NCBI RefSeq assembly: GCF_049537155.1
Contig: NZ_JBMVQZ010000016.1
Location: 13,407-77,406, forward strand
DNA length: 64,000 nt
Direction of reading: 5' to 3'
Source: Limisphaera sp049537155
GTDB taxonomy: Bacteria; Verrucomicrobiota; Verrucomicrobiia; Limisphaerales; Limisphaeraceae
The position numbers and the translations under genes were made by a program. Shown here piece after piece: positions 53,991-62,623 of the stretch (its first letter is position 1; the number at the start of each line of letters is the position of its first letter). Under the pieces are notes generated by a model. It did no database searches and was not told the DNA's origin. It saw only the letters and a program-made list of their open reading frames with translations.

Positions 53991-55231
53991 CAGCGTCGGG
54001 TCTCCTCGGGCAACAACTTCACCACGTGAAGCAGCAACGTCACGCGCAGGGGTTTCTCGTCCATCAAAGTCTGGAGGCCGCCGCGCTGGGTGGTGCCGGG
54101 CACGCCGTAGGTGCCGGGCACGCCGGGAGTGGGGTATCCGGGCACCGTGTATCCGGGGGTGGGATAGGCCGGCGGCGTGTAACCGGGTTGGACGCCGGGT
54201 TGTGCCGGGGTGAGAGGCCGGTAGGGGATGCCGCCTCGTCCGGGCTGGCCGAGGCCCGGCTCGGGGGCGTACCGGTTGATGGCCGCACCGCCGCCGGGTC
54301 GGATGCCGTAACGTTGGGCGTAAACGGCGGCCGGATTTGCCGGTTCCGGAGGTGGCGCGTAACGCGGGAACGCCGGTGTGACGGGCAGTTCGGCCTCCGG
54401 CAGCCCCCCTCCGGGCGGCAGGCCATACCGGCGCTGGTAGTAATCTTGGAGGCCGGGTTCCATCTGGCCGGGGAGTGTTTCCAAAGTGGCAGGTTCCACG
54501 TCCACGGCCTTGACCAGGATGCAATACGGCGAACTGTGGAATCCGTTGAGCACGGCGGCCAGCTCGGGGCTGAAGCATCGGAAGGTCACCTGGTAGGGGG
54601 TCAGGATGGCGAGTTCGTTGGTGGCAGATTTTTCGTCGAGGTAATCGGTGGGGGGGCCTTTGTAGTCGTCGGTGGAAACCCGTTCCCGGCGCAGGTTGTC
54701 CAGGCTGTTGATCTTGGCGGCGAACAGGATTTCGCAGATGGCTTTGACTTCGCCCAGCTGGACGGCCAGCCGGTCGAGGCTGCCCGGGGCAAAGCGCATC
54801 AGGTTCTTCTGGGCTTCGAACGAGAAGCTGTAGTCCGGAGGCAGTTGCACGCCGGTGGCCTCCGCGGAGCGCCGCAACTGGTCCAGGGTGCGCCACAGTT
54901 CCGGTGTGAACAGTTCGGCCGTGACGCGGTTGGTGCCGCTGACCTGTGGGATGGGCGGAGGGGCCACAAAATAGCGGGAAGCGCGCTGGAGGTACTTGCG
55001 GAGTTCGGCCTGTTGCTGGCGCGCGGCCTGAATGTTGTTGACCCGCTCGTTACCAGGGTTGGGATCGAGATTGTAGAGCCGGTTCAGTTCGGCGTACTGA
55101 GCGGTCAGCCGCTCGAACACTTCGTTCTTCTTGTTCAGGCTCGACCAGAGGTAGAAGACCGCCAGCCCCAGCAGCACGAGGGCCACCGCACTGTTGATGA
55201 CGAACAGGAGATTGCGTTTGACCCAATCCAT
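53990..55231 (-). CDS. Amuc_1100-like pilus-locus membrane protein
   Basis: The 413-residue protein has an N-terminal membrane anchor (about 8-28, FVINSAVALVLLGLAVFYLW) and a coiled-coil (35-85). A PilO-like region follows at 105-245 (LFTPELWRTLDQLRRSAEATGV, LAVQLGEVKAICEILFAAKI, YQVTFRCFSPELAAVLNGF). A Pro/Gly/Tyr-rich linker spans 255-385, and the last strand is PLRVTLLLHVVKLLP. Order, anchor, paired domains and final strand match Amuc_1100 of Akkermansia, a PilO-like component of an unusual type IV pilus locus, though it is about 100 residues longer because of the linker. The linker holds two copies of a Y-x2-RYG-[IL]-x-PGG motif (263-275 and 304-314) also seen once in the PilM-PilN fusion. 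It lies 98 nt downstream of pilM and overlaps the next gene by one base. Confidence 0.75.
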   Translation of the reverse strand: MDWVKRNLLFVINSAVALVLLGLAVFYLWSSLNKKNEVFERLTAQYAELNRLYNLDPNPGNERVNNIQAARQQQAELRKYLQRASRYFVAPPPIPQVSGTNRVTAELFTPELWRTLDQLRRSAEATGVQLPPDYSFSFEAQKNLMRFAPGSLDRLAVQLGEVKAICEILFAAKINSLDNLRRERVSTDDYKGPPTDYLDEKSATNELAILTPYQVTFRCFSPELAAVLNGFHSSPYCILVKAVDVEPATLETLPGQMEPGLQDYYQRRYGLPPGGGLPEAELPVTPAFPRYAPPPEPANPAAVYAQRYGIRPGGGAAINRYAPEPGLGQPGRGGIPYRPLTPAQPGVQPGYTPPAYPTPGYTVPGYPTPGVPGTYGVPGTTQRGGLQTLMDEKPLRVTLLLHVVKLLPEETRR

Positions 55232-55329
55232 GGTGCTTCGGGGCTACCGGGCGGGTGACGGCTGCGCGGCAGAGGGCACCGGCTTCGGCGGGCAATCCAA
55301 CGGCTGGAGGTCTCGGTTCATGGCGCGGC

Positions 55330-57303
55330 TCAGTAGATGCGAATCGGCTTCTTCAGTTTCAGGCTGATCCCGAAGGTGTAGGTGCCGGTCTGTTCGTCCG
55401 GTTGGATGGTCCCTTCGAACTGGGTACCCTCGGCGTTCACCATCGGGCTTTGCTGCAGCTCCCGCAGCACGGCGATGGCCAGCTCGGTATTGGCCGAAGG
55501 CGAGACCCGGCTGAGGTCCACGGCCCGACAGTGCAGGGTGACGGTGGAAATCTCGTTGGTGTCCCCGGCCTGGGTGGAGGAGGCGCCGGGCATACCCGGC
55601 ACGCCCGGTGTACTGGCGATAAACTCGGGGTTTTCAGGTTCGGCCGGGTTGGGAGCCGCCTCGGGGTTGGCTCCGCCCGGAGACACCGCCGGGCCGCCGG
55701 GGTACTGGATACCGTAGCGTTTGCGGTAGATCTCCAAGATTTGCGGGTCCCAACCCGGCTGCTGTTGGGGTTGGGGTTGTCCCACGCCGGGCTGGGCGTC
55801 CGGCCCCAGCTCCGTCCAGCTCGACTGCCGGGCGCCGAGGTTGGCCGTGATGAACCTTTCCACCCACACACCCGCGTCGGCCCCGAGGCGGTTCTTGGTG
55901 GCGTCCTCGACCTGAATGAAAACGCGGCGCAGTTCCATCATGAGGTCGGCCCAGTAATACCGCTGTTCCATCCAGGAGGTCAGTTGTTGGGCGTGGTCCT
56001 GGAGGCGACGCAGCTCGGCGTAGGCGCGTTTGAACTGCTGCTCGCGCACCTGCAACGGCTGGACGTCGTTGCTGACGGTCTTGAGGTCCTCCTCCATGAC
56101 CCGCGCCAGCCGGGAGAAGAGGAAGCCCACCGCCGCCACGATGACCACGAGGCTGTAGACCGAAGCGATGAAGTAGGGCTTTTTCTGGTTGAAGCTCTGC
56201 CAGCGCAACGTGCTGGGCGGCATGAGATTGAGCTCGACCGGGCATTGCGCCACGTTGCGCAGCCCCAAGCCCACCAGCTCGCCCATCGCATGCGCCACCT
56301 TGGCCAGTTCCTCCAGATTGATGGACGGATCGATCTCCACCGAGCGCAGCGGGTTGAAGTATTCCACCGGCACATTGAGTTTCTCGGCGAAGAACTGGGC
56401 CGTGTACGGCATGATGGAGGCCCCGCCGGCCAGGTAGAGTCGTTGCGGGGCCGAACCTCCCTGCTGGCCCCGGTAAAACTGGATGGTCTGGTTGACCTGG
56501 ATGTGGAGCCGGGTCATGAACTGGCGCGCGATCTTGGCAATGGCCGCCTGATGCGGATTTTCCGGCTCCTCGTAAGCGCCGCCCAAGCTGACGAAACCTT
56601 CGGCGATCTTGATCTTTTCGGCCTGTTCCCAGCGCAGCTTGGCTTCCTGGGCAAAATCCTGGGTGATGGCGTTGGCGCCGAGGTTGATGCTCCGGGCGAA
56701 GACCTTGCCCTTTTCGAAGAAGAGGATGTTGCTGGTCTTGGCCCCGATATCGAGGAGCATCGAGCACTCCTCGACATCGCCGTAGTTGTAACGGAAGGCG
56801 TTGCAAAGGGCCGCAGGCGCGACGTCCGTCAGCAACAGGTTCAGCCCGGCCGTCTCCGCCAGGCGAAACAAACCCTCGACGATCTCAGACTTGATGGCGA
56901 CCAGCAGGACTTCCAGCTCGCCGGCGGGCGTGGTGCCCAGGATCTGATAATCCCACACCACCTCCTGCAGGGGGAAAGGGACGTTTTGCTGGGCCTCGTA
57001 CTGGATGATCTGGGAGACCTTGCCTGTGTCGACCGGCGGCAGCTTGACGAACTTGGAGAAGACGTGAAAGCCGGGGGCACAAATGTTCAGGTCCCTGGCC
57101 TTGATCTGTTTTTCGGCAAGCAGCTCTTGGAGGGCTTTGAGACAGACCTGTTCGCGCACGGATTCCTGCGACCCCTGCAGGCCCAGCGGGCGGAACCCGT
57201 ATTGTTTCAGCCGCAGCCCCCCGGACTCGCTGGGCTCGAATTCCGCCAGCTTCAGGGTGCCCGCCCCGAAATCCACCGCCAAGAATGAGCGTGCGCTTGC
57301 CAT
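55330..57303 (-). CDS. pilM: PilM-PilN fusion protein (Amuc_1101-like)
   Basis: PilM is an actin-like cytoplasmic ATP-binding protein that recruits PilN in type IV pilus inner-membrane platforms. In this 657-residue protein residues 1-345 are PilM-like: AVDFGAGTLKLAEFE (phosphate loop 1), IIQYEAQQNVPFPLQEVVWDY, MLLDIGAKTSNILFFE (phosphate loop 2) and LYLAGGASIMPY (adenosine motif). Residues 374-397 are a membrane helix. From 400 onward come a coiled coil and a PilN-like periplasmic domain split by a Pro/Gly-rich linker (500-580) that contains YRKRYGIQYPGG. Separate pilM and pilN genes are the norm; the fusion resembles the Akkermansia locus. It is the first gene of the envelope operon, with candidate promoter sites about 25-100 nt upstream. 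No pilin, PilB/PilT ATPase or prepilin peptidase lies in the window. Confidence 0.85.
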   Translation of the reverse strand: MASARSFLAVDFGAGTLKLAEFEPSESGGLRLKQYGFRPLGLQGSQESVREQVCLKALQELLAEKQIKARDLNICAPGFHVFSKFVKLPPVDTGKVSQIIQYEAQQNVPFPLQEVVWDYQILGTTPAGELEVLLVAIKSEIVEGLFRLAETAGLNLLLTDVAPAALCNAFRYNYGDVEECSMLLDIGAKTSNILFFEKGKVFARSINLGANAITQDFAQEAKLRWEQAEKIKIAEGFVSLGGAYEEPENPHQAAIAKIARQFMTRLHIQVNQTIQFYRGQQGGSAPQRLYLAGGASIMPYTAQFFAEKLNVPVEYFNPLRSVEIDPSINLEELAKVAHAMGELVGLGLRNVAQCPVELNLMPPSTLRWQSFNQKKPYFIASVYSLVVIVAAVGFLFSRLARVMEEDLKTVSNDVQPLQVREQQFKRAYAELRRLQDHAQQLTSWMEQRYYWADLMMELRRVFIQVEDATKNRLGADAGVWVERFITANLGARQSSWTELGPDAQPGVGQPQPQQQPGWDPQILEIYRKRYGIQYPGGPAVSPGGANPEAAPNPAEPENPEFIASTPGVPGMPGASSTQAGDTNEISTVTLHCRAVDLSRVSPSANTELAIAVLRELQQSPMVNAEGTQFEGTIQPDEQTGTYTFGISLKLKKPIRIY

Positions 57304-58255
57304 CGGGCCGTGTTTCGTTCAGTGCCCCACCATAATCCCTGGCGCCTTTGGTTGCCAAGTCTTCAAACGGTCGCGTTCGATTAAAAAAAAGCCTGGGCAG
57401 CGTCAACACAAAACCTCGGACGCGCGCGAAGCGGAGCCGGGCCGGATGTGGGTCTGCTGCGAATCCCTTCGTGCAAAAGGCAGGCCTTCCGGTGCCCATC
57501 CCGTTTTCCGTCCCGGCCCACGTGCGCCATGATGGTCTTGGGCAAACCCGCTTTGCGGCGTTTCCAGAGACCGCGCCCCGACCGGTCATTCGAACTCCGC
57601 ACCATTGAAGACCTGCCGAGTCGGCACGCGGCCGGCGGTGTCGCAAGCACACCGGCGTGGGCCGCTGAGTCAGCCGAAAACCCGGCGGTGGCGAAGTGCC
57701 CTTGAGAGCGCCGCGATCGGCCCATCTGCCCCGCAGCCGGCGCGAGCTGAATGGCGTGGGTCCGCCCCTGCCCGCTCGTCTCTCCGCAAACCGCGGGCCC
57801 ATCGGGATCCGCCGGGGGCGCTCCGACAAGGTGTCCTCGACGGGCCGGCAGGCCGAGCCCGTGCCGGAAGCGGATACTCACCGGCCGCGAGGGCAAACCA
57901 CGCACCCCGGCCGTTCGAACGAGGGTAGGATGGCGCCGTCCGGAGACGGGGCCCGGGTTCAATCTGCCGGCTGCCGGCGGAAGGCGCGCCGCCCGAGGCC
58001 CGAAACGCGGGGCAGGCCGTCCTCCGTGTGGTGGGGTGCGCGGGAGCGTCCGAGACGGACGCCGGTCCGCGGTCTGCGCGCTTCATGGGTGCCGGTGGGA
58101 AGTCGGCACAGGCACGAGGCTCGCGATCGGAAGAAGCCGGACGACCGGGCAGGATGCCCGGCCGGTGGGGACGCCGGATCCCCAACCGTATCGTGGACGG
58201 TCGCGGAGGCGAGGCGGTTGTGGCTCGAAAGTGACGGTGCCTGTCGTGTGAAATC
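57304..58255. other. Gene-free region between divergent pilM and the response regulator
   Basis: No frame in this 952-nt stretch has recognisable homology; long open frames on both strands look like by-products of high GC. It must hold the pilM promoter at its left end and that of the response regulator at its right end. No RNA gene was recognised (no RNase P, tmRNA or SRP signature seen by eye). Confidence 0.5.
57329..57358 (-). promoter_or_regulatory. Candidate promoter upstream of pilM
   Basis: Reading the minus strand, TTGGCA (57358-57353, five of six of the -35 consensus) is followed after 18 bases by TATGGT (57334-57329, four of six of the -10). The ATG is 26 bases beyond the -10. A second weak pair, TTGACG (57406-57401) and TTTAAT (57385-57380) with a 15-base spacer next to an eight-base T run, lies further upstream. 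Neither is certain. Confidence 0.3.
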
Positions 58256-59005
58256 ATGACACCCGGCAAGCCCGGCCGTAGACTACGCTGCGTGGGCAGG
58301 GTGAGCATCGGCGTGGCCATCATCGAGGACGACGCACCGGCGCGGGAGATCCTGGCGCAGTGGTTGCGTCGGGCCGATGGTTTCCGTTGCGTGGGCGAGT
58401 ACGACTCGGCCGAGAGCGCTTTGCGGGAGTTGCCGGGTGTGAAGCCGGACGTGGTTTTGGTGGACATCAACCTGCCGGGGCTCAACGGGATCGAGTGCGT
58501 CCGGCGGTTGAAAGCGCAGCTTCCGGAGGCCCAGTTCGTGATGCTCACCGTTTATGAGGATGCGGACCACATTTTCGACGCCCTGAAGGCAGGCGCCACG
58601 GGTTATCTGCTCAAACAGACGACGCGCCAGGAACTTTTGGCCGCGGTGCGACAGGTGCACGCCGGCGGCTCGCCCATGACCAGCAACATCGCACGCAAGG
58701 TGGTGCAGTCTTTTCAGCAAAAACCCGGCGGAGCAACGGCAGCCTCGGGCGAATCCCCGGAGACGGCGGAGCTGTCGCCGCGCGAGCGGGAGGTGCTGGA
58801 CCTTTTGGCGCGCGGCTACCTGTACAAGGAGATCGCGGACACGCTGAACATCAGCCTGCCCACGGTAAACACCTACATCCGCCGGATTTATGAGAAGCTG
58901 CACGTGCGTTCGCGCTGGCAGGCGGTGGCGCGGTATGCGCACTGGGTACCCGGGCCGGGGCCGGGTCCTCGGGGCCCTGCCGGCAGCGGCGGATCGAAAA
59001 GCTGA
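58256..59005 (+). CDS. NarL/FixJ-family response regulator
   Basis: The protein (249 residues from ATG 58256) has a receiver domain and a LuxR-type DNA-binding domain. The phosphate-accepting Asp is D70 in VVLVDINLPGLNGIE; the acidic pair sits in AIIEDDAPAR and the conserved Lys in GYLLKQTT. The HTH is ELSPREREVLDLLARGYLYKEIADTLNISLPTVNTYIRRIYEKL. A GTG at 58301, just before IGVAIIEDD, would remove 15 extra residues and matches the usual start of the family better, but has no well-spaced ribosome binding site; the choice is open. No histidine kinase gene is adjacent. It is divergent from the pilM operon across a 952-nt gap, so a regulatory link is possible but only inferred from position. Confidence 0.88.
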   Translation: MTPGKPGRRLRCVGRVSIGVAIIEDDAPAREILAQWLRRADGFRCVGEYDSAESALRELPGVKPDVVLVDINLPGLNGIECVRRLKAQLPEAQFVMLTVYEDADHIFDALKAGATGYLLKQTTRQELLAAVRQVHAGGSPMTSNIARKVVQSFQQKPGGATAASGESPETAELSPREREVLDLLARGYLYKEIADTLNISLPTVNTYIRRIYEKLHVRSRWQAVARYAHWVPGPGPGPRGPAGSGGSKS

Positions 59006-59064
59006 GCCCCGGAATCTTGAGCACGGGGGAACCCGAGCAGGTGCGGGCTGAAAGGCGCGGTTTC

Positions 59065-59078
59065 CGGGTGCCGACCCG
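59065..59078. terminator. Small inverted repeat between convergent response regulator and fumarase genes
   Basis: CGGGT at 59065-59069 and ACCCG at 59074-59078 form a 5-bp stem with a 4-base loop in the 81-nt convergent gap. There is no T tract, so this is a weak candidate. Confidence 0.2.
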
Positions 59079-59086
59079 TCCCTTGC

Positions 59087-59968
59087 TCAGTACAACCACT
59101 CCACGATCCGGCCCTGGGCATCGAGTTTCACGCCCTGCCGGCGGTAGGCCCAGCACATGTAACTGATGCTGACGAAGAACGAAGCGGGCAGCCGGTTGAC
59201 GGCACAGATCTTGACCCCCAGCAGGGTGGTGCGCCCGCCGAATCCCATGGGGCCGATGCCCAGTTCGTTGGCCGTGCGGAGGATGTCCTGTTCGAGCTGG
59301 TCCAAAACCGGGTTGGGATTTCGATCGTCCAGGCGCCGGAGCAGTTGTTGTTTGCTGAACTCGTAGCCGGTGGCGCGGTCGCCCCCGATGCACACGCCCA
59401 GCACACCGGGGCCGCAGCCCCTGCCCTGGGCCTGCAACACGGCGTCCAGGATGGCCTTGCGACAGCCCGCCAGGTCGCGGTTGGCCTGCAACCGTTCATC
59501 GGGCAGGGAATACTGGGCGCCGACGTTTTCGCATCCGCCGCCCTTCAGGATCAGGCGAACGCAGATCTCCGGCGAACGGTGTTGGTGGAAATGGATCGTG
59601 GGCGAGCCGGGCCCCACATTGGTGCCGTCGTTTTTGCCGGTGAGTGAATCCACGGAGTTCTGACGCAGGTAACCCCTGCGTGTGGCCTCCTTGACGGCCT
59701 CCCGGGCGGTCTCTTCGAAGGCGATCTGGTCGAAACCGACGGGGCAATCCACGTAGAAAAGGATGCTGCCCGTGTCCTGGCAGATGGGCTGGGACTTGCG
59801 TCGGGCCAGCTCGATGTTGGCCTGGATGATTTTCATGGCCGACTCGGCGATGGTGCCCTTCTTCTCCTGCTCCAGTGCCGCCATGATGGCGCGCACGACA
59901 TCGTCGGGCATTTCGGCCGAGGTCCGCCGGATCAGTTCCAGCAACGAGCCCTGCAGTTCGCCGTTCAT
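59087..59968 (-). CDS. Class I (Fe-S) fumarate hydratase, alpha-type domain protein
   Basis: The 293-residue protein is the TtdA/FumA N-terminal type, which in class I fumarases and tartrate dehydratases carries the 4Fe-4S cluster for hydration of fumarate to malate. Candidate cluster cysteines are C63 in PICQDTGS, C147 in KGGGCENVGAQ (many relatives have Ser-Glu-Asn here) and C185 in GRGCGPGVLGVCIGG. GIGPMGFGGRTTLLGVKI and the RLPASFFVSISYMCWAYRR segment also fit the family. The ATG at 59968 is used; the frame extends eight residues to 59992 without support. These enzymes need a beta (FumA C-terminal type) partner, which is not encoded on either side: the next genes are a convergent regulator and divergent lysS. 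Exact substrate (fumarate or tartrate-like) cannot be settled. Confidence 0.85.
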   Translation of the reverse strand: MNGELQGSLLELIRRTSAEMPDDVVRAIMAALEQEKKGTIAESAMKIIQANIELARRKSQPICQDTGSILFYVDCPVGFDQIAFEETAREAVKEATRRGYLRQNSVDSLTGKNDGTNVGPGSPTIHFHQHRSPEICVRLILKGGGCENVGAQYSLPDERLQANRDLAGCRKAILDAVLQAQGRGCGPGVLGVCIGGDRATGYEFSKQQLLRRLDDRNPNPVLDQLEQDILRTANELGIGPMGFGGRTTLLGVKICAVNRLPASFFVSISYMCWAYRRQGVKLDAQGRIVEWLY

Positions 59969-60124
59969 GACGCAGCAATGTAGGTGGGGCACGGGCCGGC
60001 TGCAACGCGGCAGCGGTCCGGTGTCCCGCGCGCAGGGCGGGGCCGGCGCGAGGTTCCCAACCGGAAGCCCGGCGCAGCCGATGCTTGGTTTCGCGCGCCG
60101 GGTGTTGTTTCATCCCGGTCGGTT

Positions 60125-61666
60125 ATGGACGAGTCCCATGCGCTGATCGAGCAGCGAAAGGCCAAGCTGGCGGCCCTGCGGGCACGCGGCCAGGATCCGT
60201 TTCGCAACAAGTTCACGCCCACGCACACGTGTGAGCAGGCCCGGACCGGTTACGCCGAAGGGTTGGAGGTGGCGGTGGCGGGCCGCGTCACCGCACACCG
60301 GGACATGGGCAAGAGCCTCTTTTTTGACGTGCGCGACGGCAGCGGGCGTCTCCAAATCTACGCCCAGAAGAACGTCCTGGGCGAGGAGGCGTACGAGCGG
60401 GTCAAGCACCTGGATCTGGGCGACATCGTGGGCGTGCGGGGGACGTTGTTCACCACGCGGACCGGGGAGATCTCGGTGCGGGCCGCCGAATGCGTCTTGC
60501 TGGCCAAGGCGCTCCGGCCGCCGCCGGCCAAGTGGCACGGACTGGAGGACACCGAGATCCGATACCGGCAGCGGTACCTGGACCTGATCGCCAACCCGGA
60601 GGTGAAGGAGGTGTTTCTGAAACGCAGCCGCATCATCCGGGCCATTCGGGAATTTCTGCACGACCGGGGCTTCGTGGAAGTCGAGACGCCGGTGTTGCAG
60701 TCCATTCCCGGCGGAGCGGCGGCGCGCCCGTTCAAGACGTGGCACAATGCGCTGGGCTGCGAGTTCTATCTGCGCATTGCGCTGGAGCTGCCGCTGAAGC
60801 GGTTGTTGGTGGGCGGGTTCGACCGCGTTTTCGAGCTGGGCCGCTGTTTCCGCAACGAGGGCATCTCACGCCGGCACAATCCCGAGTTCACGATGCTCGA
60901 GGCCTACCAGGCCTACGGGGATTACGAGACGATGATGGAGCTGGTCCAGAGCATGATCGTGCACGTGGCGCAAACGGTGTTGGGCACCCTGCGGATCGAG
61001 CATCGCAACGCCGAGGGACAGGTCGTCCGAACCATTGACCTGACGCCCCCCTGGCCCCGGGTTCGGTACAAGGACCTGGTGCGTGAACGGGCCGGGCAGG
61101 ACTGGTTCGATGTCTCCCCGGCCGAACGCCGCGCGCGCGCGGAACGACTGGGGGCCGAACTCGGCCCGGATTACGAGGATTTCGAAGTAACGCAGGCAGT
61201 GTTCGAGAAACTGATCGAGCCCACGCTGATCCAGCCCGTCTTCGTGACCCATCTGCCCAAGGAACTCATTCCCCTGGCCAAGCTGGCGCCGGAGGACCCC
61301 ACCACGGTGGAGGTGTTCGAACTGTGCATCAACGGGCAGGAAATCGCCCCGGCGTACACGGAACAGAACGATCCGATCGAACAGCGGGAACGGCTGGAAC
61401 AACAGGCCGGAGGGGAACGCCAGAAACTGGATGAGGATTTCCTGGTGGCCCTGGAGCATGGCATGCCACCGGCCGGCGGCATGGGGATGGGCATCGACCG
61501 GTTGTGCATGATGTTGCTGGGGCAGGAGAGCATCCGGGACGTCATCCTGTTCCCGCAACTGCGGCCCCGCCAACCGCAAGCCTCCCCGGCTGCCACTCCG
61601 GCGGAAACGAGCCCTTCCCCCGCGGCCTCGGGGACCACCGGCCCGATCTCCGGCCCGGCAGGCTGA
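60125..61666 (+). CDS. lysS: Lysyl-tRNA synthetase, class II
   Basis: LysS charges tRNA-Lys. The 513-residue protein has the N-terminal OB-fold anticodon-binding domain (VAVAGRVTAHRDMGKSLFFD) and the class II core. Motif 1 region: FVEVETPVLQSIPGGAAARPF. Motif 2: FRNEGISRRHNPEFTMLEAYQAY. Motif 3: GGMGMGIDRLCMMLLGQESIRDVILFP. The lysine-specific features IRYRQRYLDL and LYLRIA-type strand (FYLRIALELPLKRLLVGGF) are also present. About 25 residues of Pro/Ala/Ser-rich tail follow the normal end. The ATG at 60125 is the homology start; the frame is open to 59984 but that part overlaps the divergent fumarase region. The gene is presumably transcribed from the 156-nt divergent gap. Confidence 0.94.
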   Translation: MDESHALIEQRKAKLAALRARGQDPFRNKFTPTHTCEQARTGYAEGLEVAVAGRVTAHRDMGKSLFFDVRDGSGRLQIYAQKNVLGEEAYERVKHLDLGDIVGVRGTLFTTRTGEISVRAAECVLLAKALRPPPAKWHGLEDTEIRYRQRYLDLIANPEVKEVFLKRSRIIRAIREFLHDRGFVEVETPVLQSIPGGAAARPFKTWHNALGCEFYLRIALELPLKRLLVGGFDRVFELGRCFRNEGISRRHNPEFTMLEAYQAYGDYETMMELVQSMIVHVAQTVLGTLRIEHRNAEGQVVRTIDLTPPWPRVRYKDLVRERAGQDWFDVSPAERRARAERLGAELGPDYEDFEVTQAVFEKLIEPTLIQPVFVTHLPKELIPLAKLAPEDPTTVEVFELCINGQEIAPAYTEQNDPIEQRERLEQQAGGERQKLDEDFLVALEHGMPPAGGMGMGIDRLCMMLLGQESIRDVILFPQLRPRQPQASPAATPAETSPSPAASGTTGPISGPAG

Positions 61667-61834
61667 TCCTTCCGCGCCCCATCGCGGGCGGACTCAACCG
61701 GTGACACCGCCACCGCCAACCGGGCGCCGGGATGGATGGGGACTTTTCCCCGGGTCCGCGGCGGATCAAACATGTTGGCCGTAGCGGCCGGCCGACTGGG
61801 TACCCGGGCAACGGGAAACGGCTCAGGTCTGCGT

Positions 61835-62584
61835 ATGAGCCCCGATGCGCAGCGAAGCACCGAAACGGCAAGGGCCGGGCCACGGCTCAAGGTGGGTTGC
61901 TGCGGCTTTGCCGGTCCACAGGAAGACTATTTCCGCAGGTTCCGTCTGGTGGAGATCCAACAGACCTTCTACGAGCCGCCCCGGGTGGAGACGGCGCGCC
62001 GTTGGCGGGCGGCTGCGCCGGCCGATTTCGAATTCACCCTGAAGGCGTGGCAACTCATCACGCACACGGCGGACAGTCCCACCTACCGCCGGTTGCGAAC
62101 GGAGCTGACTCCGGAAGAGCTGGCCGCCTGCGGTCATTTTCAGAACACGCCGGTGGTTGCGGCTGCCTGGCGCCGCACTGTCGAGATTGCGCACGCCCTC
62201 GGCGCCCGGCGGGTGTTGTTCCAGTGCCCGCCGCGCTTCACTCCCACGGCGGAAAACGTGCGGAGGTTGCGGCGGTTTTTCGAGCGACTGGACCGGGCGG
62301 ACCTGGATTGCGTATGGGAACCGCGCGGTGCCTGGCCGGCGGAACTGGTGCGTTCACTGTGCGAGGAATTGAATCTCACTCACGCGGTGGATCCGTTCCG
62401 GCAAGCGTGTCTGGCGGGGGCGGTCCCTTACTATCGCCTGCACGGGGTCACGGGCTATTCCCACCGGTTTACCGATGACGAGCTGGACGATCTGCTGGTC
62501 CGGTTGGGCACGGGCCCTGCCTACGTGCTGTTCAACAACGTGACGATGAAGGAGGACGCCCTGCGCTTTCTGGCGCGGCTCTGA
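61835..62584 (+). CDS. DUF72 family protein
   Basis: The 249-residue protein belongs to the DUF72 family, TIM-barrel-like proteins of unknown function found widely in bacteria and archaea. Family features are LKVGCCGFAG at the start, the VEIQQTFYEPP strand, PADFEFTLKAWQLITH, RRVLFQCPPRFTPTAENVRRLRRFF, CVWEPRGAWP, YYRLHG and YVLFNNVTMKEDALRFL. The ATG at 61835 has AGG seven bases upstream and lies close to the homology start. An in-frame ATG at 61736 would add 33 residues without similarity. It follows lysS by 168 nt on the same strand and converges with the GNAT gene (39-nt gap). Confidence 0.88.
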   Translation: MSPDAQRSTETARAGPRLKVGCCGFAGPQEDYFRRFRLVEIQQTFYEPPRVETARRWRAAAPADFEFTLKAWQLITHTADSPTYRRLRTELTPEELAACGHFQNTPVVAAAWRRTVEIAHALGARRVLFQCPPRFTPTAENVRRLRRFFERLDRADLDCVWEPRGAWPAELVRSLCEELNLTHAVDPFRQACLAGAVPYYRLHGVTGYSHRFTDDELDDLLVRLGTGPAYVLFNNVTMKEDALRFLARL

Positions 62585-62623
62585 GGACACGACGGAGCGG
62601 CGAGGAGTTGGACCTGGGGCGGT

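Noticed and set aside
53991..54896. N-terminal extension of the 268-residue membrane protein
   Set aside because: This part is out-of-frame reading of the Amuc_1100-like gene, very rich in Arg/Pro/His; the real start at 53990 begins a membrane anchor.
57304..58255. Possible structural RNA gene (RNase P, tmRNA or SRP) in the gap
   Set aside because: None of the conserved core sequences of these RNAs could be seen by eye; no tRNA-like cloverleaf was found.
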